A stretch of 64,000 nt of DNA, from positions 28,832,318 through 28,896,317 of the forward strand of contig NC_087068.1 of the NCBI RefSeq assembly GCF_963678635.1. Direction: 5' to 3'. Position numbers and translations under genes: made by a program. The DNA comes from Symsagittifera roscoffensis (lineage: Eukaryota > Xenacoelomorpha > Acoela > Convolutidae). Below the pieces are notes generated by a model. The model had not been told where the DNA came from, ran no database searches, and worked only from the letters and a program-made list of their open reading frames with translations. Each line of letters begins with the position of its first letter. The stretch's first letter is position 1. Positions 1 through 10,660 of this stretch are shown here, in pieces.

Positions 1-39
1 CATTTTGAATTAAAATACTTTGCAATGACTATTTTACCT

Positions 40-1125
40 GTCATAAAAATAAACCCTTCCCACCTCCCAGACAAATTGCTGTAAAACAAGACAAAGCTTA
101 TATTTCAATCACAGAATCTTATTCGATACGCAAGCCCTATACCACCATCTTCAGAAGGAAGTTCATTCAAAATAGTTATTGTAGACGCAATCAGACATTT
201 CTTAGCACTAAATCCTGATTCACTCTGCAATGCTTATTACGCATACACAACGCTTCATGGACATTAGTTAGCAAATTTTGGATTACCCGAAATCCTTGTT
301 ACAGAAAATGGAAAAGAATTTATTAATAATGAAACAATCACATTGTGTCATTTAAAAAATATTAAACAAAAGCCGATAAACCTCACATGCTCCATGGAAA
401 TGGAAAAACGGGTTAGTTGAAGGTATGGACCGTTCATTTACAAAAATATCTCCGAAGTATAATTAATAAACATGATAAAAATTATACTGATTGGTCAACA
501 GATGTTAAATTATTACCACTAGCATACAACACTCAAATTACAACAACACTTAGATCATCACCTTATGAACTGGCTTCCAACCAAAAACCACGAAAACAAT
601 AGTTGTCAAAACAAATTTTTCAAAAAGAGGAACAAGGACCTTGTAACCAACGAAAGAGTGAAATTGCTATAATTTGCCACTCCATACCCATGGTGAAGAT
701 CATTTTTATCAAACACTAATTTTAAAATTAACTTTAGGCACACATACGGATTGGATTTTATTCAAAGATCAAAAAACACTATGAAATTTATCAAAAAAAT
801 TGCTAAGAAACTACTACAGAGACAAATCAGTCAATTCCAAATAAGTTAACGCTTTACACCAGCATCAGACCTCAAACAAAAAACATTTGATTTATTTCCA
901 GATTTTATAAGACAGCAAGGAAACTTAAAAAAGCTACAACTTGTTAGAAAAAGACAATATCAAAGTATAGAAAGACCCAACGATGTATTATACAAATTAA
1001 TTGATCAAAACAAAGGAGAAATAACGCAACATAGAAATAAGATTTTACCAAGCTACTCAAAAGAACAGGCTATTCGCGAGCTAATTTATTTATCCTCCTT
1101 CACAGGACTAGACATTGTTGATACA
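40..1125 (+). pseudogene. Ty3/Gypsy integrase remnant
   Basis: Conceptual translation across several frames gives recognisable Gypsy integrase core text: FGLPEILVTENGKEFINNE near 275-335, then a piece at 417-602 with LPLAYNTQITTTLRSSPYEL and NQKPRK, then a C-terminal tail near 990-1100 (GEITQHRNKIL). The core is broken by stop codons, and the usual second catalytic Asp (VTDNG in the family) reads Glu (VTENG). No LTR, RT or gag is attached here; the element continues past the left edge or was truncated. The strand is A/C-rich and G-poor, as in the 37.9-41.6 kb stretch. It cannot encode a working integrase. Confidence 0.8.
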
Positions 1126-1248
1126 CCGCCAAACAATTTGGTCGTATTAATTTTGTACGACTCAAAACTCCACACTTTGATATTGTTCAAAATTTATAAG
1201 TTTTCAATATTTTCGTTCGCAAAAACTTGTCGTTGTGAAATGAAACAA

Positions 1249-2940
1249 GGGACAGTCGGAACATTCAGAGTTTTGCCCTGACATACGAGTAGTCTTGTTG
1301 TTACGACTTACGACTTTAGAAGAAAACGAAATATTTCTGCTCGATGCGGTTTTTTTTATTCAGTCAATTTTCACAAATCAAAATAATTATTTTCAACAAA
1401 AATTTTTTATACTCTTTTGAAGATATTTACTTCTTTTGAGTTCAAATGTAAAAAAATGTTTGAGATATTTTTTGTAAAGTTCTGAGGGTTTGAAAATTGC
1501 CAAATTTACCATGTTCTCGACTAAATTATGCGCTCTTTAAATTATGCGCGAGTTTATTCATAATGCTGAGATCATAACGCGAAATAATTATGCGTGGCGG
1601 ATTAGCCCGCACAACAAAATGGTTCCACATTGAATTGAGGCTAGCTAATTTGTCTAGGTATAGGTTTTCAGTATAGGTATAGGTTTTCAAAATGTATAGG
1701 TTTTCAGTATTTTCTTTTCCCAAAAATTATTCGATATAAATTAAGGGACAATCGGAACATTCAAGGCTTTGCCGTGATATACGAGCAGTCTGGTTAATCA
1801 ATTATAATTGATTTTTGAATTCGAATTTCGTAACGAAAATAACGGAATATTTGTGCTCGGGGTGGGTTATTTTTTCTTCAGACAAATTTCGACTTTTTAA
1901 CTAGCCTTGTTTGAAGGAATTTTTTATCATTCAAAAGGTATTGTTGTCCTGAGCTTAAACTTGAAAAGATATTTCATCTGTGATTATTTTTCGTAAAGTT
2001 ATGGGGGTTTAAAAATTGCCATTTTGGCCAATTTGGTATAATTAACGTGCGATTTATTTCGAGCTATCAACGCTTCAGCGAAGATATAATCCGCCTTAGA
2101 AAACGCTCCAAATTGGTTGAAAGAAGCTTATTTGCCATAAATGATTTGCTATTAGGAGCAAAATTGTCCATTTTGTTTTTATATAGCCTGTGGTGGGGGG
2201 GGGGTGTGATTTTCGCAAAAATCTCAAGTTTAAAAAAACTTATTCTTTTCTTACATTTAATTTTTCATGTTTTTACTCCTCCATAGACCTTAAAAGGCAG
2301 TAGGAACATTCAGGGCCTCGCCTTGATACAAGCAATTTTGTTTAATTTAGTGTTATAGTCTAACTCAGAAAAAATTTAGTGAGAATTTTCCACCTAATTC
2401 AGCCACTCATAGATTCAAAATTTTGCATAAAAAAATCATGACCGTTTTTCAGAGTTTTGTGAATTGTTTCTTTTTTTATTATTTTTTTTGTGCTCGGAAT
2501 TTTATGTGCTACTTGCACAGCAGCCGGCTATCGTTGTTGTACTTTCAAGATCTTTTGAAATAATTAGTATCACACAGTTTAAACAGAGAGACAGTATTAA
2601 ATGAAAAGAGCAGTTTTCTTATTTGAAACAAAAACTGCATGCAAATTTAAGCTTTCAAACAACCTTGCTGCAAAAGAAATTTCCGAAACATTAACTGTGC
2701 ATGCCAAAAACGTTTCCCATTTTTTGTTGCTCTTTATGCTGACTAGGGGCTAAATCTATCATTGGGAACTTTATATGGTGTGGGGATGATTTTCACAAAA
2801 AATCTCAAATTTTAATTTTTTCTTTCGTTTTATTTTATTAAATTTAATTCATTGTTCTTGTTATTACTGCTCAATAGACCTTAGATGTCCGTCGGAAAAT
2901 TCAGGGCTTCGCTCTGATATGGACGGTCTTGTTTCACTTT
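1249..2940 (+). repeat. R1 repeat family, tandem run of about three degenerate ~500-590 bp units
   Basis: The phrase GGAACATTCA(A/G)GGC-TTTGCC-TGATA-CGAGCAGTC recurs near 1249, 1745, 2300 and 2885, always in the same direction. Between the phrases come aligned pieces: a GGAATATTTGTGCTCGGGGT block, a GGGGGTTTAAAAATTGCC block, and a TTTATATGGTGTGGGG block. Units are roughly 496, 546 and 590 bp. Other R1 copies lie at 7405-7890, 11091-11545, 13630-14075, about 41690-42112, 43432-43970 and 44485-44960. I find no coding potential. The AGGGC-TTT-GCCCT core of the recurring phrase can form a small hairpin. Confidence 0.8.
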
Positions 2941-3159
2941 TATAGACACTGACAATTAATCGATGTTTGGGGGTTGGATCTTGTTGGATCGATGGAAACT
3001 AGGCATGGTCGGATCTAGGATTCGGGTCTAGGATTTTAGTGTTGGTTGGCCACAATGAATGCTGTAGAAAATACTAAAGGAGATCAGTGGGTCAAATTTT
3101 TGGTTGGGCGACCCACTCAAATCAACCCTAAAATTAGGACCAACCTTTTGTGCTTTTAG

Positions 3160-3861
3160 AACTCAACATATAAGTGTAGATTGAACACTGTATCGTCAAA
3201 TGATCTGCAAAAGATAGAGACAAACAACCTTCTGACATTTGAATATGCCCACACTTCAATCACATGTCGGACCTGCTTCTATAGAATCATGCAAGTTGAT
3301 TACCAGAAATCGATTACGTACCGGAACGAAATGTCAATTGACAGCATTCCACGGTTTAAGTCAAGGCCATTTTCAGAATTTATCCGAACAGCTGCTGAGC
3401 GAATTAAAACCAAAATTTTAAAGAACTTAAAATTTAATTTAGTTAAAAGTGAAAACAAATCAAGATTCATAGTAGTACATTTGCGAGCATTTGATCGTCC
3501 GTGTGCGCTAAGTGAGTATTCGGGGCATGAAGTTATTAAAAAGCTGGAGCGATATGGAGTGAACAGGAAACAAGATTTCGTTTACATCATGACAAACTTA
3601 CCCGCAAAAAGTGATCATTTGAGAGCATTGAGGAATTATTTCGGCCAATTTCATATGTCTGAAAAGAAGGATATTTATTTATTCAGAAAAAAGTATTTCG
3701 AGAGCATGGGTTCATATTTAGTCTACGCGGTGGAGTTGGAACTGCAAAACATGGCAGATGCTGTTGTGCTGACGTATCCGCCTCATATACAATTAATGAA
3801 TAGTCCCAATACGATAGGAATTTTAGCATCTGCTGAATGCTTGCCCCGACAAAAAAAATAA
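3160..3861 (+). CDS. Exon-like frame, tentative O-fucosyltransferase-like C-terminal part
   Basis: An uninterrupted 234-codon frame runs from a good splice acceptor (TGCTTTTAG, AG at 3158-3159) to TAA at 3859-3861; the codon before the acceptor point is an in-frame stop, so entry by splicing is the natural reading. Three patches resemble the O-fucosyltransferase fold: SRFIVVHLRAFDRPCAL (a VHLR segment like the GDP-fucose-binding motif), VYIMTNLPAKSDHLRALRNY, and LVYAVELELQNMADAVVLTYP near the end. No membrane segment is visible, and the N-terminal domain and start codon are not found; the 2.94-3.16 kb DNA upstream is repeat-like. AATAAA overlaps the stop codon. The frame is far longer and less broken than the transposon debris around it. 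The family call rests on pattern memory only, and it could be an unrelated exon or a recent processed copy. Confidence 0.45.
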   Translation, partial: NSTYKCRLNTVSSNDLQKIETNNLLTFEYAHTSITCRTCFYRIMQVDYQKSITYRNEMSIDSIPRFKSRPFSEFIRTAAERIKTKILKNLKFNLVKSENKSRFIVVHLRAFDRPCALSEYSGHEVIKKLERYGVNRKQDFVYIMTNLPAKSDHLRALRNYFGQFHMSEKKDIYLFRKKYFESMGSYLVYAVELELQNMADAVVLTYPPHIQLMNSPNTIGILASAECLPRQKK

Positions 3862-4846
3862 ACATTTACCAGGATAATGTTTTCGATTACCCGACAAAAA
3901 GGCATTGTCTGAAGTTATCTGTCATGTATTTGCTGTCTACTTTAATTAAAACAGTTTTCGTTATTGTTTATGGAAGTTTGATAATTGTGAGTTGACACAA
4001 CTTATCTATCCCCTCCCCCTCCCCCACCTGCAATTTATCAGAAACTTTTCCCTTGGTTCACCTTTAGCATAGCATGTGAGTTGATTACCCGATTGCAAAC
4101 ACATTTGGTCCACATGAACAACTTCTTAAAATCAATGGTTACTGAGTAAAAATTAATTTTAATTTGCTTATCATTTGAGGGGACAGAAGAGCGGATAGAT
4201 TTTCTTTTGAAGCTGTCTCATCAAAAGACTCAATTGAAAAACAAACGCCAAAAACCCATCAAGCTCTGATGTACTCCTTTTTTGAAAGTTTTTAGACTAT
4301 CAAATACCAGCTTAAACCTTCCTTTGAAATGCCTACACTTGAGTTCAGAGCCAAGCAAATTGAATACTCGCGATACTCGCGATTTGCATATTTGTACTTT
4401 TGCACACACTTTCTGATAACAAAGTCCTGATGTGATCTTGTTTCCTCGTTTTAACAACGCTGTGCGAAAGGAATGATGAAAATGGATAGAAAATGTTCAA
4501 AGGTCTCAAAAAATGAAATTGTCGTTTTTATTTTTCAATCGACTTCACCTTTCTGTTGTTTTATGAAACCATTAAAGACTCTAGGCTGAGTCTTTAACAT
4601 TTGGTAGATGAAACTTTTTATGCGAATCTAGCCGAATCAAAATTAAATAAAACTTCTTCCAGGCATTGTTTGTCCATGTAACAGAAGCTTTCAGAGAGCG
4701 GCCAAAAATATCACTGACTGATTTTAAAACAAAATTTAATTTTTGACTCCAAAACGTTTCTTGCAAAGTAAAGATCTTAGCAAAGAGCTCATATGAGTTT
4801 TCTAATGAAGATGATAATCGGAAAAAAATTGAATAACGTTAAAATG
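3862..4846. other. No gene recognised; C-rich run at 4010-4030
   Basis: Only short frames interrupted by stops are present. The C-rich tract at 4010-4030 reads on the minus strand as three runs of four to five G separated by single bases plus a GG, so a G-quadruplex is possible there. Nothing else stands out. Confidence 0.5.
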
Positions 4847-4991
4847 AAATTTGTTCGACCTATTTATTTATATTCACTTTCTCAACTCATTCTCCAACAT
4901 TCACTACCTCCTCTCAATCCTCAATTCAAACCCTCAGATTCTATCTCAGTCTATATCTCTAGTCCTTAATTCTGGTTGCTCCAACTCAACA
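4847..4991 (+). repeat. Copia 5' LTR (partial)
   Basis: It aligns by eye with 6895-7040 and with the LTR copies near 10500-10660 and 13040-13198. Its end CAACA at 4987-4991 fits a copia-type LTR terminus. The left end appears truncated, since the downstream copies extend further upstream. Confidence 0.65.
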
Positions 4992-5006
4992 GGTTATGAG
5001 CTCAGA
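4992..5006 (+). promoter_or_regulatory. Copia primer-binding site
   Basis: GGTTATGAGCTCAGA lies directly after the LTR terminus CAACA. Copia/Ty1-type elements carry a similar GGTTATGGGCCC-like site that pairs with an internal fragment of initiator tRNA-Met. The match is partial, as expected for an old copy. Confidence 0.5.
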
Positions 5007-5279
5007 ATACTAATTTTTCTGGCATTAGTTTTTAGCTTTTGGCTAGCAGCCTTTAACAACTGAACTGCAAACTGGAGGCTTTTAGTGGAAAGTCTTAAAA
5101 CTTTCCGGCTTGGTCGAGGAAGTTTGTGGCACTGATGCCCACTAACGGCCTGATGAACACCAAGGTCCATGCACACCACGGCCAGCTGAGCCTACTCTCC
5201 CCGAGTGTCCGAACGCTGATCAGCAGGCAGCTTGCGTTACCAAGATGCAGGAGCGACAAGTGTTGGTCTACAGAAGAAA

Positions 5280-5760
5280 GAAAGTAGAAACACAGTGAGG
5301 TCCCACATGGCTCTTTTGCTGAGAAACATCCCTTTGATGTACATAAAGGACGACTGCGTGGGAAAATATGGCTAGGGCGATGGTACGAAGGCCTGGAAAA
5401 TGCTTCAAGAGAAGTTTTACCCTGTAGAGAGGCCGTAGGTAGTCAGTTTAGTTTTTGAGCGAAGCTGGAGAAAAAATCACGGACACACTGTTAAATGCTC
5501 TGGTGATTAATGGGCTACTTGACAGCTATAAACATTTTGTGGTGCAAGAGAGCTTTCAACCAGCCAAGACGTTTCCAGAGCTGAGTATGAGATGGCTCTA
5601 ATGACAGATATAAAGAGGGATATCAGTGGTTCAAAATGTTGTGGTACCGACGACTGGGGCAACTCAACCAACAGGGTCTTTCATCTCTTGTCAATATGGG
5701 CAATCTAAAAGTCTGCGAAGTGTGCACAGCTTCCAATATGCATGAAGTAGCAGTGCCCAA
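5280..5760 (+). pseudogene. Copia gag (UBN2-like) remnant
   Basis: Pieces in shifting frames read KAWKMLQEKFYPVERP, then KITDTLLNALVINGLLDSY, then KHFVVQESFQPAKTFPELS. This order and wording is typical of the capsid-like gag of Copia elements (UBN2 family). Frameshifts and stops occur every few dozen codons. A short Cys/His-containing stretch near 5715-5760 may be the worn zinc knuckle. It cannot be expressed as a polyprotein. Confidence 0.6.
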
Positions 5761-5809
5761 GATGACTGACAGCTGAGCTTTGATTTGTGCTCTGTTTTGG
5801 ATATATGAC

Positions 5810-6720
5810 ATCATCATTGGGTGCAGATGTCAAGATGAGGAGCCTTTTCTCCGAACGATTCGAGATGGATGACAGAAGCGCATTGTCCTGGTCCCTGGGA
5901 AGGCAATGGTCCCTGAGAACGCTGTACATGGGAGTGCAAACCAGTGAGCCCACCAGCGGACATCAGTGCACAGCTGTCGAAGAAGGATTGCCCTGATGCT
6001 GGGTAAGCAGAGGCAGTGTCCATGAAGATTGAGGGCTACAGAGGCCTTGTGCGCTTTTCATTATACTTAGCTAAGCAAACAAGACCTGATCTCTTAGCTA
6101 ATATGACGCAATTCTCCCTCTTACTGGAGAATCATGGAAGGATGCCCTGGGGGCAGCAAAAAGGGTTCTTCGTTATCTGAAGGGTAGCGAAAGATCGGGA
6201 GCTGTGCTACAACACCAAGGATGCTGATGGTGTAACGCTCTATGGATCCGCAGATACTGACTTCAATTGAGATCTGGATGATAGAACATCAACTAACGAC
6301 TACAGCTTTCATTTGCAGAAAAACGGCAGGGGTAGCAATTATTTGAAGCACCAAGAAGCAATCACCTGTAGCCATATGAGTACCAAGCAATGGCAGCAGC
6401 GCTTTAAGAGGCCCTATACCTGCAATCACTTCTCGATGAAAGGGGCGTGGTTAATGACGGACCAACAGTCATCAAGGAGGAAAACCAGGGCTAAATCAGG
6501 ATGTAACAAATCCTGTGATGCAGAAGCGAACGAAGCTCATCGATGTGAAAGACCTTTTTGTTCAAAAATGGGTGGAAAATGAGACCACTGATCTCCAATA
6601 TTGCCCTACTGAGATCACGAAAGCTGACTTGTAGACAAAGGCGCTGAGCAAGGCTAAGGTGGACCAACATCGTCGAAACTTGTTGGGTTGCAGCCTGACA
6701 TTTGACAAAGCCAATTCAGT
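5810..6720 (+). pseudogene. Copia reverse transcriptase end and RNase H remnant
   Basis: 5810-6000 reads SLFSERFEMDD and TSEPTSG, resembling the end of Copia RT. 6030-6200 gives YRGLVR, TRPDLLA and AAKRVLRYLKG, the usual link to RNase H. 6440-6720 reads VNDGPTVIKEENQG, LIDVKDLFVQKWVENE, then TKALSKAKVDQHRRNLLGC, the C-terminal signature of Copia polyproteins. Frames shift repeatedly and a stop sits just before TKALSK. The text after about 6557 is the segment copied in the downstream tandem units. Confidence 0.75.
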
Positions 6721-6894
6721 CTTAGTAGGAGTGTTGAGGTCAGAACATTCAAGGTCAGGCAGATTGATTGAAGCGATTCCTTTGAAGGTAAAAACTAATT
6801 AAAACAGTCAAAAGTGATCAAACTTAGACAAAGTCAAATAGTGATCCCAAAATAAGTATTTAGTCAGTATTTAATTAACTGGTACTTTTGGGAT

Positions 6895-7040
6895 GCTTCG
6901 TTTGTCGTTTTGTTTATATTCATTTTTTCAATTCGTTGCTCAACAATCGCTACCTTTTCGCAATCCTCAATTCAAATCTGAGATTCAATGTCAGTCTCTA
7001 ACCCTAACCCAAGATCGTAATTGCTCTAACTCTGAATCTT
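6895..7040 (+). repeat. Copia 3' LTR (degenerate)
   Basis: It shares long stretches with 4847-4991 and with the LTR-like pieces at 10500-10660 and 13040-13198, all of which follow the same Copia tail. Exact termini are not clear. Confidence 0.6.
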
Positions 7041-7404
7041 AACACATCATAGTTGATTTAAATTGGGTTTCGATTGACAAATAAAAAAGTAGCAATCTTA
7101 TCCATCTTTAGTTGTATGCACTCAACTATTATAGATATTTTTTAAATCTGACTAAAGATATAGAATGACTTTTTATTTCTGATTTTTAACGAAGTAGAAA
7201 TGACTACTTAGATATAATTTTAGCTCTTCTTTGAAAAATTTTGAATCCGAAATTTCAACTTGCCAGCGTTTGTTACAAAAAACTTTTGGCCATGAAACAC
7301 CCCTCTAATCTTTACTTTCCCGTTTTTTTTACCCAAACCCAACAATTATTCACTTGAATATTCGCCGAATTTTTCATGTAGATAATGATTCTTTTTTTAC
7401 TACT
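7041..7404. repeat. Spacer repeat S, copy 1
   Basis: Non-coding AT-rich stretch recurring at 10661-11090 and 13199-13629, each time between a Copia LTR and a minus-oriented R1 copy. Shared words include AAATAAAAAAGTAG and AATCTGACTAAAGATA. It shows the order of the ancestral locus before tandem amplification. Confidence 0.7.
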
Positions 7405-7890
7405 TAACAAGACTGCTCGTATCAAGGCAAAGCCCTGATTGTTCCGAATGCCTCTTAAGGTCTATGGAGCAGCAATGACATGAGAAAACTAAATGTAGTT
7501 AAGTCGAATCAACATTTTTTCATAATTTGAGACTTTTTGTAAAAATCATCCACCAAACGCCATATAAGGTACGATGTGATAGATTTCGCTCCTAGTAGCA
7601 AATCAATTATGGCAAATAAGCTCCATTCAACCAATTTGGAACAATTTCTAGGACGGATCAAATCTCGAGTTAATAGCGCGAAATATAACGCGAGTTAATT
7701 GTCCCAACTTGGCCAAAATGGCAATCTTTAAACCCCTCTAAAATTACGAATAACCATCACAGGTGAAAAACATGTTTACATTTTTTCAGCTTTTATAGCT
7801 ATTTTAGAGAAAAAAAACACCCACGGCACAAATAATCTATTACTTTTGTAACGAAAGGCGAATTAACCAGACTACTATACGAGCAGACTT
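7405..7890 (-). repeat. R1 repeat copy
   Basis: Reverse-oriented copy of R1, starting AACAAGACTGCTCGTAT and containing AAGGTCTATGGAGCAGC and TTGGCCAAAATGGCAA. It lies between spacer S and the BEL LTR, in the same order as in the later units at 11 and 13.6 kb. Confidence 0.75.
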
Positions 7891-7894
7891 TTAA

Positions 7895-8470
7895 GGCCAG
7901 GTAAAAAAGAAAAAACTTTTTTGGAGAATTCTATATTTTCCGGCTGCCCTTTTACTGATCCCTGTAGACGCTAAGTAAAGGGATATATTTAGAGCCTCGT
8001 ATCCTAAAAGTATGACAATTGACTTTTTTTGGACGTTTACTTGCCCTCGACACTGGCTTCGACGCTTATGATTTGTATGGTGTATTCCTTTGACAATAAA
8101 ACGGTCGTTTCAACGGTCGGGAAAAACTCGAAAAACATTTAAATTTAGAGTTTCCAGAAAAACTGCTAATGTTTTCCCCATAATTTTCTTTTTTTTTCAG
8201 TTTGTTTTTATCTATTACATTTTTTTTAATCATAAGTTTTTATGAAATTTTAGCAACTGTGGAATATGGGCAATTGAACAACTCTCATCAACCTGAACAT
8301 TTTTGTGAACAATTCAAAATATCATTACTTACTGCAATAAGTTGAAGCTGAACAGTAAGAAAATTCATCAACAGCGGCCAACAAAGAAATTTAAGCAAAA
8401 ACCGAAAAAAGACTTAATTTAGTTCAAGTTTCAGTTCCTAAGGTTAAAGGGTTTTCGTATTTTTAAGTAA
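7895..8470 (-). repeat. BEL/Pao LTR, copy a
   Basis: A ~570-bp non-coding block directly beyond the C-terminus of the minus-strand BEL reading frame, where a 3' LTR belongs. It recurs at 9207-9651 (truncated), 11546-12075 and 14077-14612. A diverged copy in opposite orientation sits in the trypsin intron (59035-59490). Exact ends are not resolved. Confidence 0.65.
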
Positions 8471-8475
8471 CAGTT

Positions 8476-9087
8476 TTGCTAAATACTGAACCAAAAACTC
8501 CATATGAAATAACTAAATTTAAAAACATACGCATAGTTAGCCGCGCTAATTTTCTCCGCCCCCAATGGAGCAAGAACGGGTGCGAGTTTCACGATCGTAC
8601 GTGTGTATTTGCCGGTTGCCTATCTGAGTGCGGCGGACCGCTCTATGCCGTCGTTGCCGTAGTTCGTTGACTTGCCTTGCGCTAACGGGTAATGGCCACT
8701 TGGACTTTTGTCCTCAATCATCAAAACGGGATCTCCAGTTTTCAAGCGGGATTCTGGAGAAAATCATCATTTCGCTCGTTTGTTAAGCGTTGGGACGTAC
8801 TCACAGAGCCCAGATGGCTTTTTCATAGGATTGCTCTCAGGCGTAGCGCTATCGATGATTGAAACTCTGGTCGAAAAATAGTGGCGCAAAGCTACTTGCG
8901 CGGTGTCCAATTTGGAAGTGATTCGGCATTAAGGCTTTGAGATCGTTCGAATCAGAGGATACGGGTGTGATCGGAAGGTTGTTTAGAAACTGCGCAAGTA
9001 AACAAAACGTGTTTATGAGGGTTTCCTCAGTGAGTTTTCGTGTTTCATGAAAATCATATAAAACTCTTTTGGTGCTCCAGACGAGCC
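8476..9087 (-). pseudogene. BEL/Pao integrase C-terminus and tail domain, copy a
   Basis: On the minus strand from 9087: KRLVWSTKRVLYDFHETRKL, a TEETLINTF stretch, LNNLPITPVSSD and NDLKALMPNHFQIG, which is the family's post-core integrase text (family form LNSRPLTPVSSD, LTPNHFLLG). It continues as YVPTLNKRAK, LKTGDPVLMIEDKSPSGHYP and APVLAP, the DUF5641-like C-terminal domain. Frameshifts and stops break it. At 9087 the homology ends abruptly at GACGAGCC and becomes Copia in the opposite sense. Only copy e (15457-16428) runs on into the integrase core. Confidence 0.8.
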
Positions 9088-9206
9088 TTTTGTTCGAGAA
9101 TGAGTAGAAAATGAGACGACTGACCTCCAAAATTGTCCTACTGAGATCAAGAAAGCTGACTTGTAGACGAAGGCGCTGAGCAAGGCTAAGGTAGACCAAC
9201 ATCGTC
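9088..9206 (+). pseudogene. Copia RNase H tail, truncated copy
   Basis: It begins with TTTTGTTCGAGAATGAGT (compare 6557) and runs through the ALSKAKVDQHR region, then stops at CATCGTCGA, where the duplicated BEL LTR begins. It is fused tail-to-tail with BEL copy a. Confidence 0.75.
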
Positions 9207-9651
9207 GACGTTTACTTGCCCTCGACACTGGCTTCGACGCTTATGACTTGTATGGTATATTCCTATGACAATAAAACGGTCGTTTCAACGGTCGGGAAAA
9301 ACTCCAAAAACATTTAAATTTAGAGTTTCCAGAAAAACTGCCAATGTTTTCCCCATAATTTTCTTTTTGTTTCAGTTTTTTTTTATCTATAACAATTTTT
9401 TTTAATCATAAGTTTTTACGACATTTTAGCAACTGTGGAATCTGGGCCATTGAACAACTCTCATCAACCTGAACATTTTTGTGAACAATTCAAAATATCA
9501 TTACTTACTGCAATAAGTTGAAGCTGAACAGTAAGAAAATTCATCAACAGCGGCCAACAAAGAAATTTAAGCAAAAACCGAAAAAAGACTTAATTTAGTT
9601 CAAGTTTCAGTTCCTAAGGTTAAAGGGTTTTCATATTTTTAAGTAACAGTT
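9207..9651 (-). repeat. BEL/Pao LTR, copy b (truncated)
   Basis: Near-identical to 8032-8475. It lacks the outer ~140 bp of the LTR because the local duplication started at 8032. Confidence 0.7.
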
Positions 9652-10156
9652 TTGCTAAATACTGAACCAAAAACCCCATATGAAATAACTAAATTTAAAA
9701 ACATACGCATAGTTAGCCGCGCTAACCTTCTCCGCCCCCAATGGAGCAAGAACGGGTGCGAGTTTCACGATCGTACGTGTGTATTTGCCGGTTGCCTATC
9801 TGAGTGCGGCGGACCGCTCTATGCCGTCGTTGCCGTAGTTCGTTGACTTGCCTTGCGCTAACGGGTAATGTCCACTTCATCATTTCGCTCGTTTGTTAAG
9901 CGTTGGTACGTACTCACAGAGCCCAGATGGCTTTTTCCTAGGATTGCTCTCAGGCGTAGCGCTATCGATGATTGAAACTCTGCTCGAAACATAGTGGCAT
10001 TAAAGCTTTGAGATCGTTCGAATCAGAGAATACGGGTGTGAGCGGACGGTTGTTTAGAAACTGCGCAAGTAAACAAAACGTGTTTATGAGGGCTTCCTCA
10101 GTGAGTTTTCGTGTTTCATGAAAATCATATAAAACTCTTTTGGTGCTCCAGACGAG
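9652..10156 (-). pseudogene. BEL/Pao integrase C-terminus, copy b
   Basis: Same content as copy a. LNNRPLTPVFSDSNDLKALM is closer to the family consensus than copy a at NRPLTP. Two short deletions remove the segment matching about 8697-8765 and the PNHF-containing segment. It ends at the same BEL/Copia junction (GACGAGCC then TTTTGTTC) at 10156. Confidence 0.75.
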
Positions 10157-10660
10157 CCTTTTGTTCGAGAATGAGTAGAAAATGAGACGACTGACCTCCA
10201 AAATTGTCCTACTGAGATCAAGAAAGCTGACTTGTAGACGAAGGCGCTGAGCAAGGCTAAAGTAGACCAACATCGTCGAACCTTCTTGGGCTGCAGCCTG
10301 ACATTTGACAAAGCCAATTCAGCCTTAGTGGGAGTGTTGAGGTCAGACCGTTTCAAGGTCAGACAGATTGATTGAAGCGATTCCTTTGAAGGTAAAAACT
10401 AAAAAAAAAAGTGAAAAGTGATCAATTTTAGACAAGGCCAAATAGTGATCCCAAACTAATTATTTAGTCAGTATTTAATTAGGTGGTACTTTTGTGATGC
10501 TTCGTTTGTCATTTCGTTTATATTCATTTTCTCAATTCATTGTTCAACAATCCTAACCTTTTCTCAATCCTCTCTTCAAATCTCAGTTTCTATGTCAGTC
10601 TCTAACCCTTATCCAAGATCATAGTAGCTCTAACTCTGAATCTTAACACATTATAGTTGA
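10157..10660 (+). pseudogene. Copia RNase H tail plus 3' LTR, copy in U2
   Basis: It carries the AKVDQHR- and GC-SLTFDKANS-like tail on the plus strand, then the CAATCCTCTCTTCAAATCTC LTR words up to about 10660. Reading frames are broken. Confidence 0.7.

Larger units (their letters stand above)
4847..7040 (+). mobile_element. Copia-type LTR retrotransposon, internally deleted
   Basis: Two homologous flanks (4847-4991 and about 6895-7040, sharing TTTATATTCA, CAATCCTCAATTCAAA and a TGTCAGTCTC-type stretch) enclose gag, the end of reverse transcriptase, and RNase H text. The left flank ends in CAACA and is followed at once by GGTTATGAGCTCAG, like the primer-binding site of copia elements that prime from an internal part of initiator tRNA. 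Protease, integrase and most of RT are missing, and every frame is interrupted, so the element is dead. Its 3' end is the part multiplied in the composite array downstream. Confidence 0.75.
8032..10380. repeat. Secondary tandem duplication of 1,175 bp (8032-9206 copied from 9207)
   Basis: The sequence from GACGTTTACTTGCCCTCGAC at 8032 to the Copia fragment at 9206 is repeated from 9207. Landmarks are offset by 1,174-1,176 bp, for example 8476 to 9652. At the junction a Copia tail cut at CATCGTCGA runs directly into the BEL LTR. The second copy lacks two short segments of the BEL frame (near 9870 and near 9990) and then continues into the complete Copia tail and LTR. Confidence 0.8.

Noticed and set aside
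4230-4766. Minus-strand frames of 61-75 codons
   Set aside because: They are interrupted and unrecognised, with no conserved motif.
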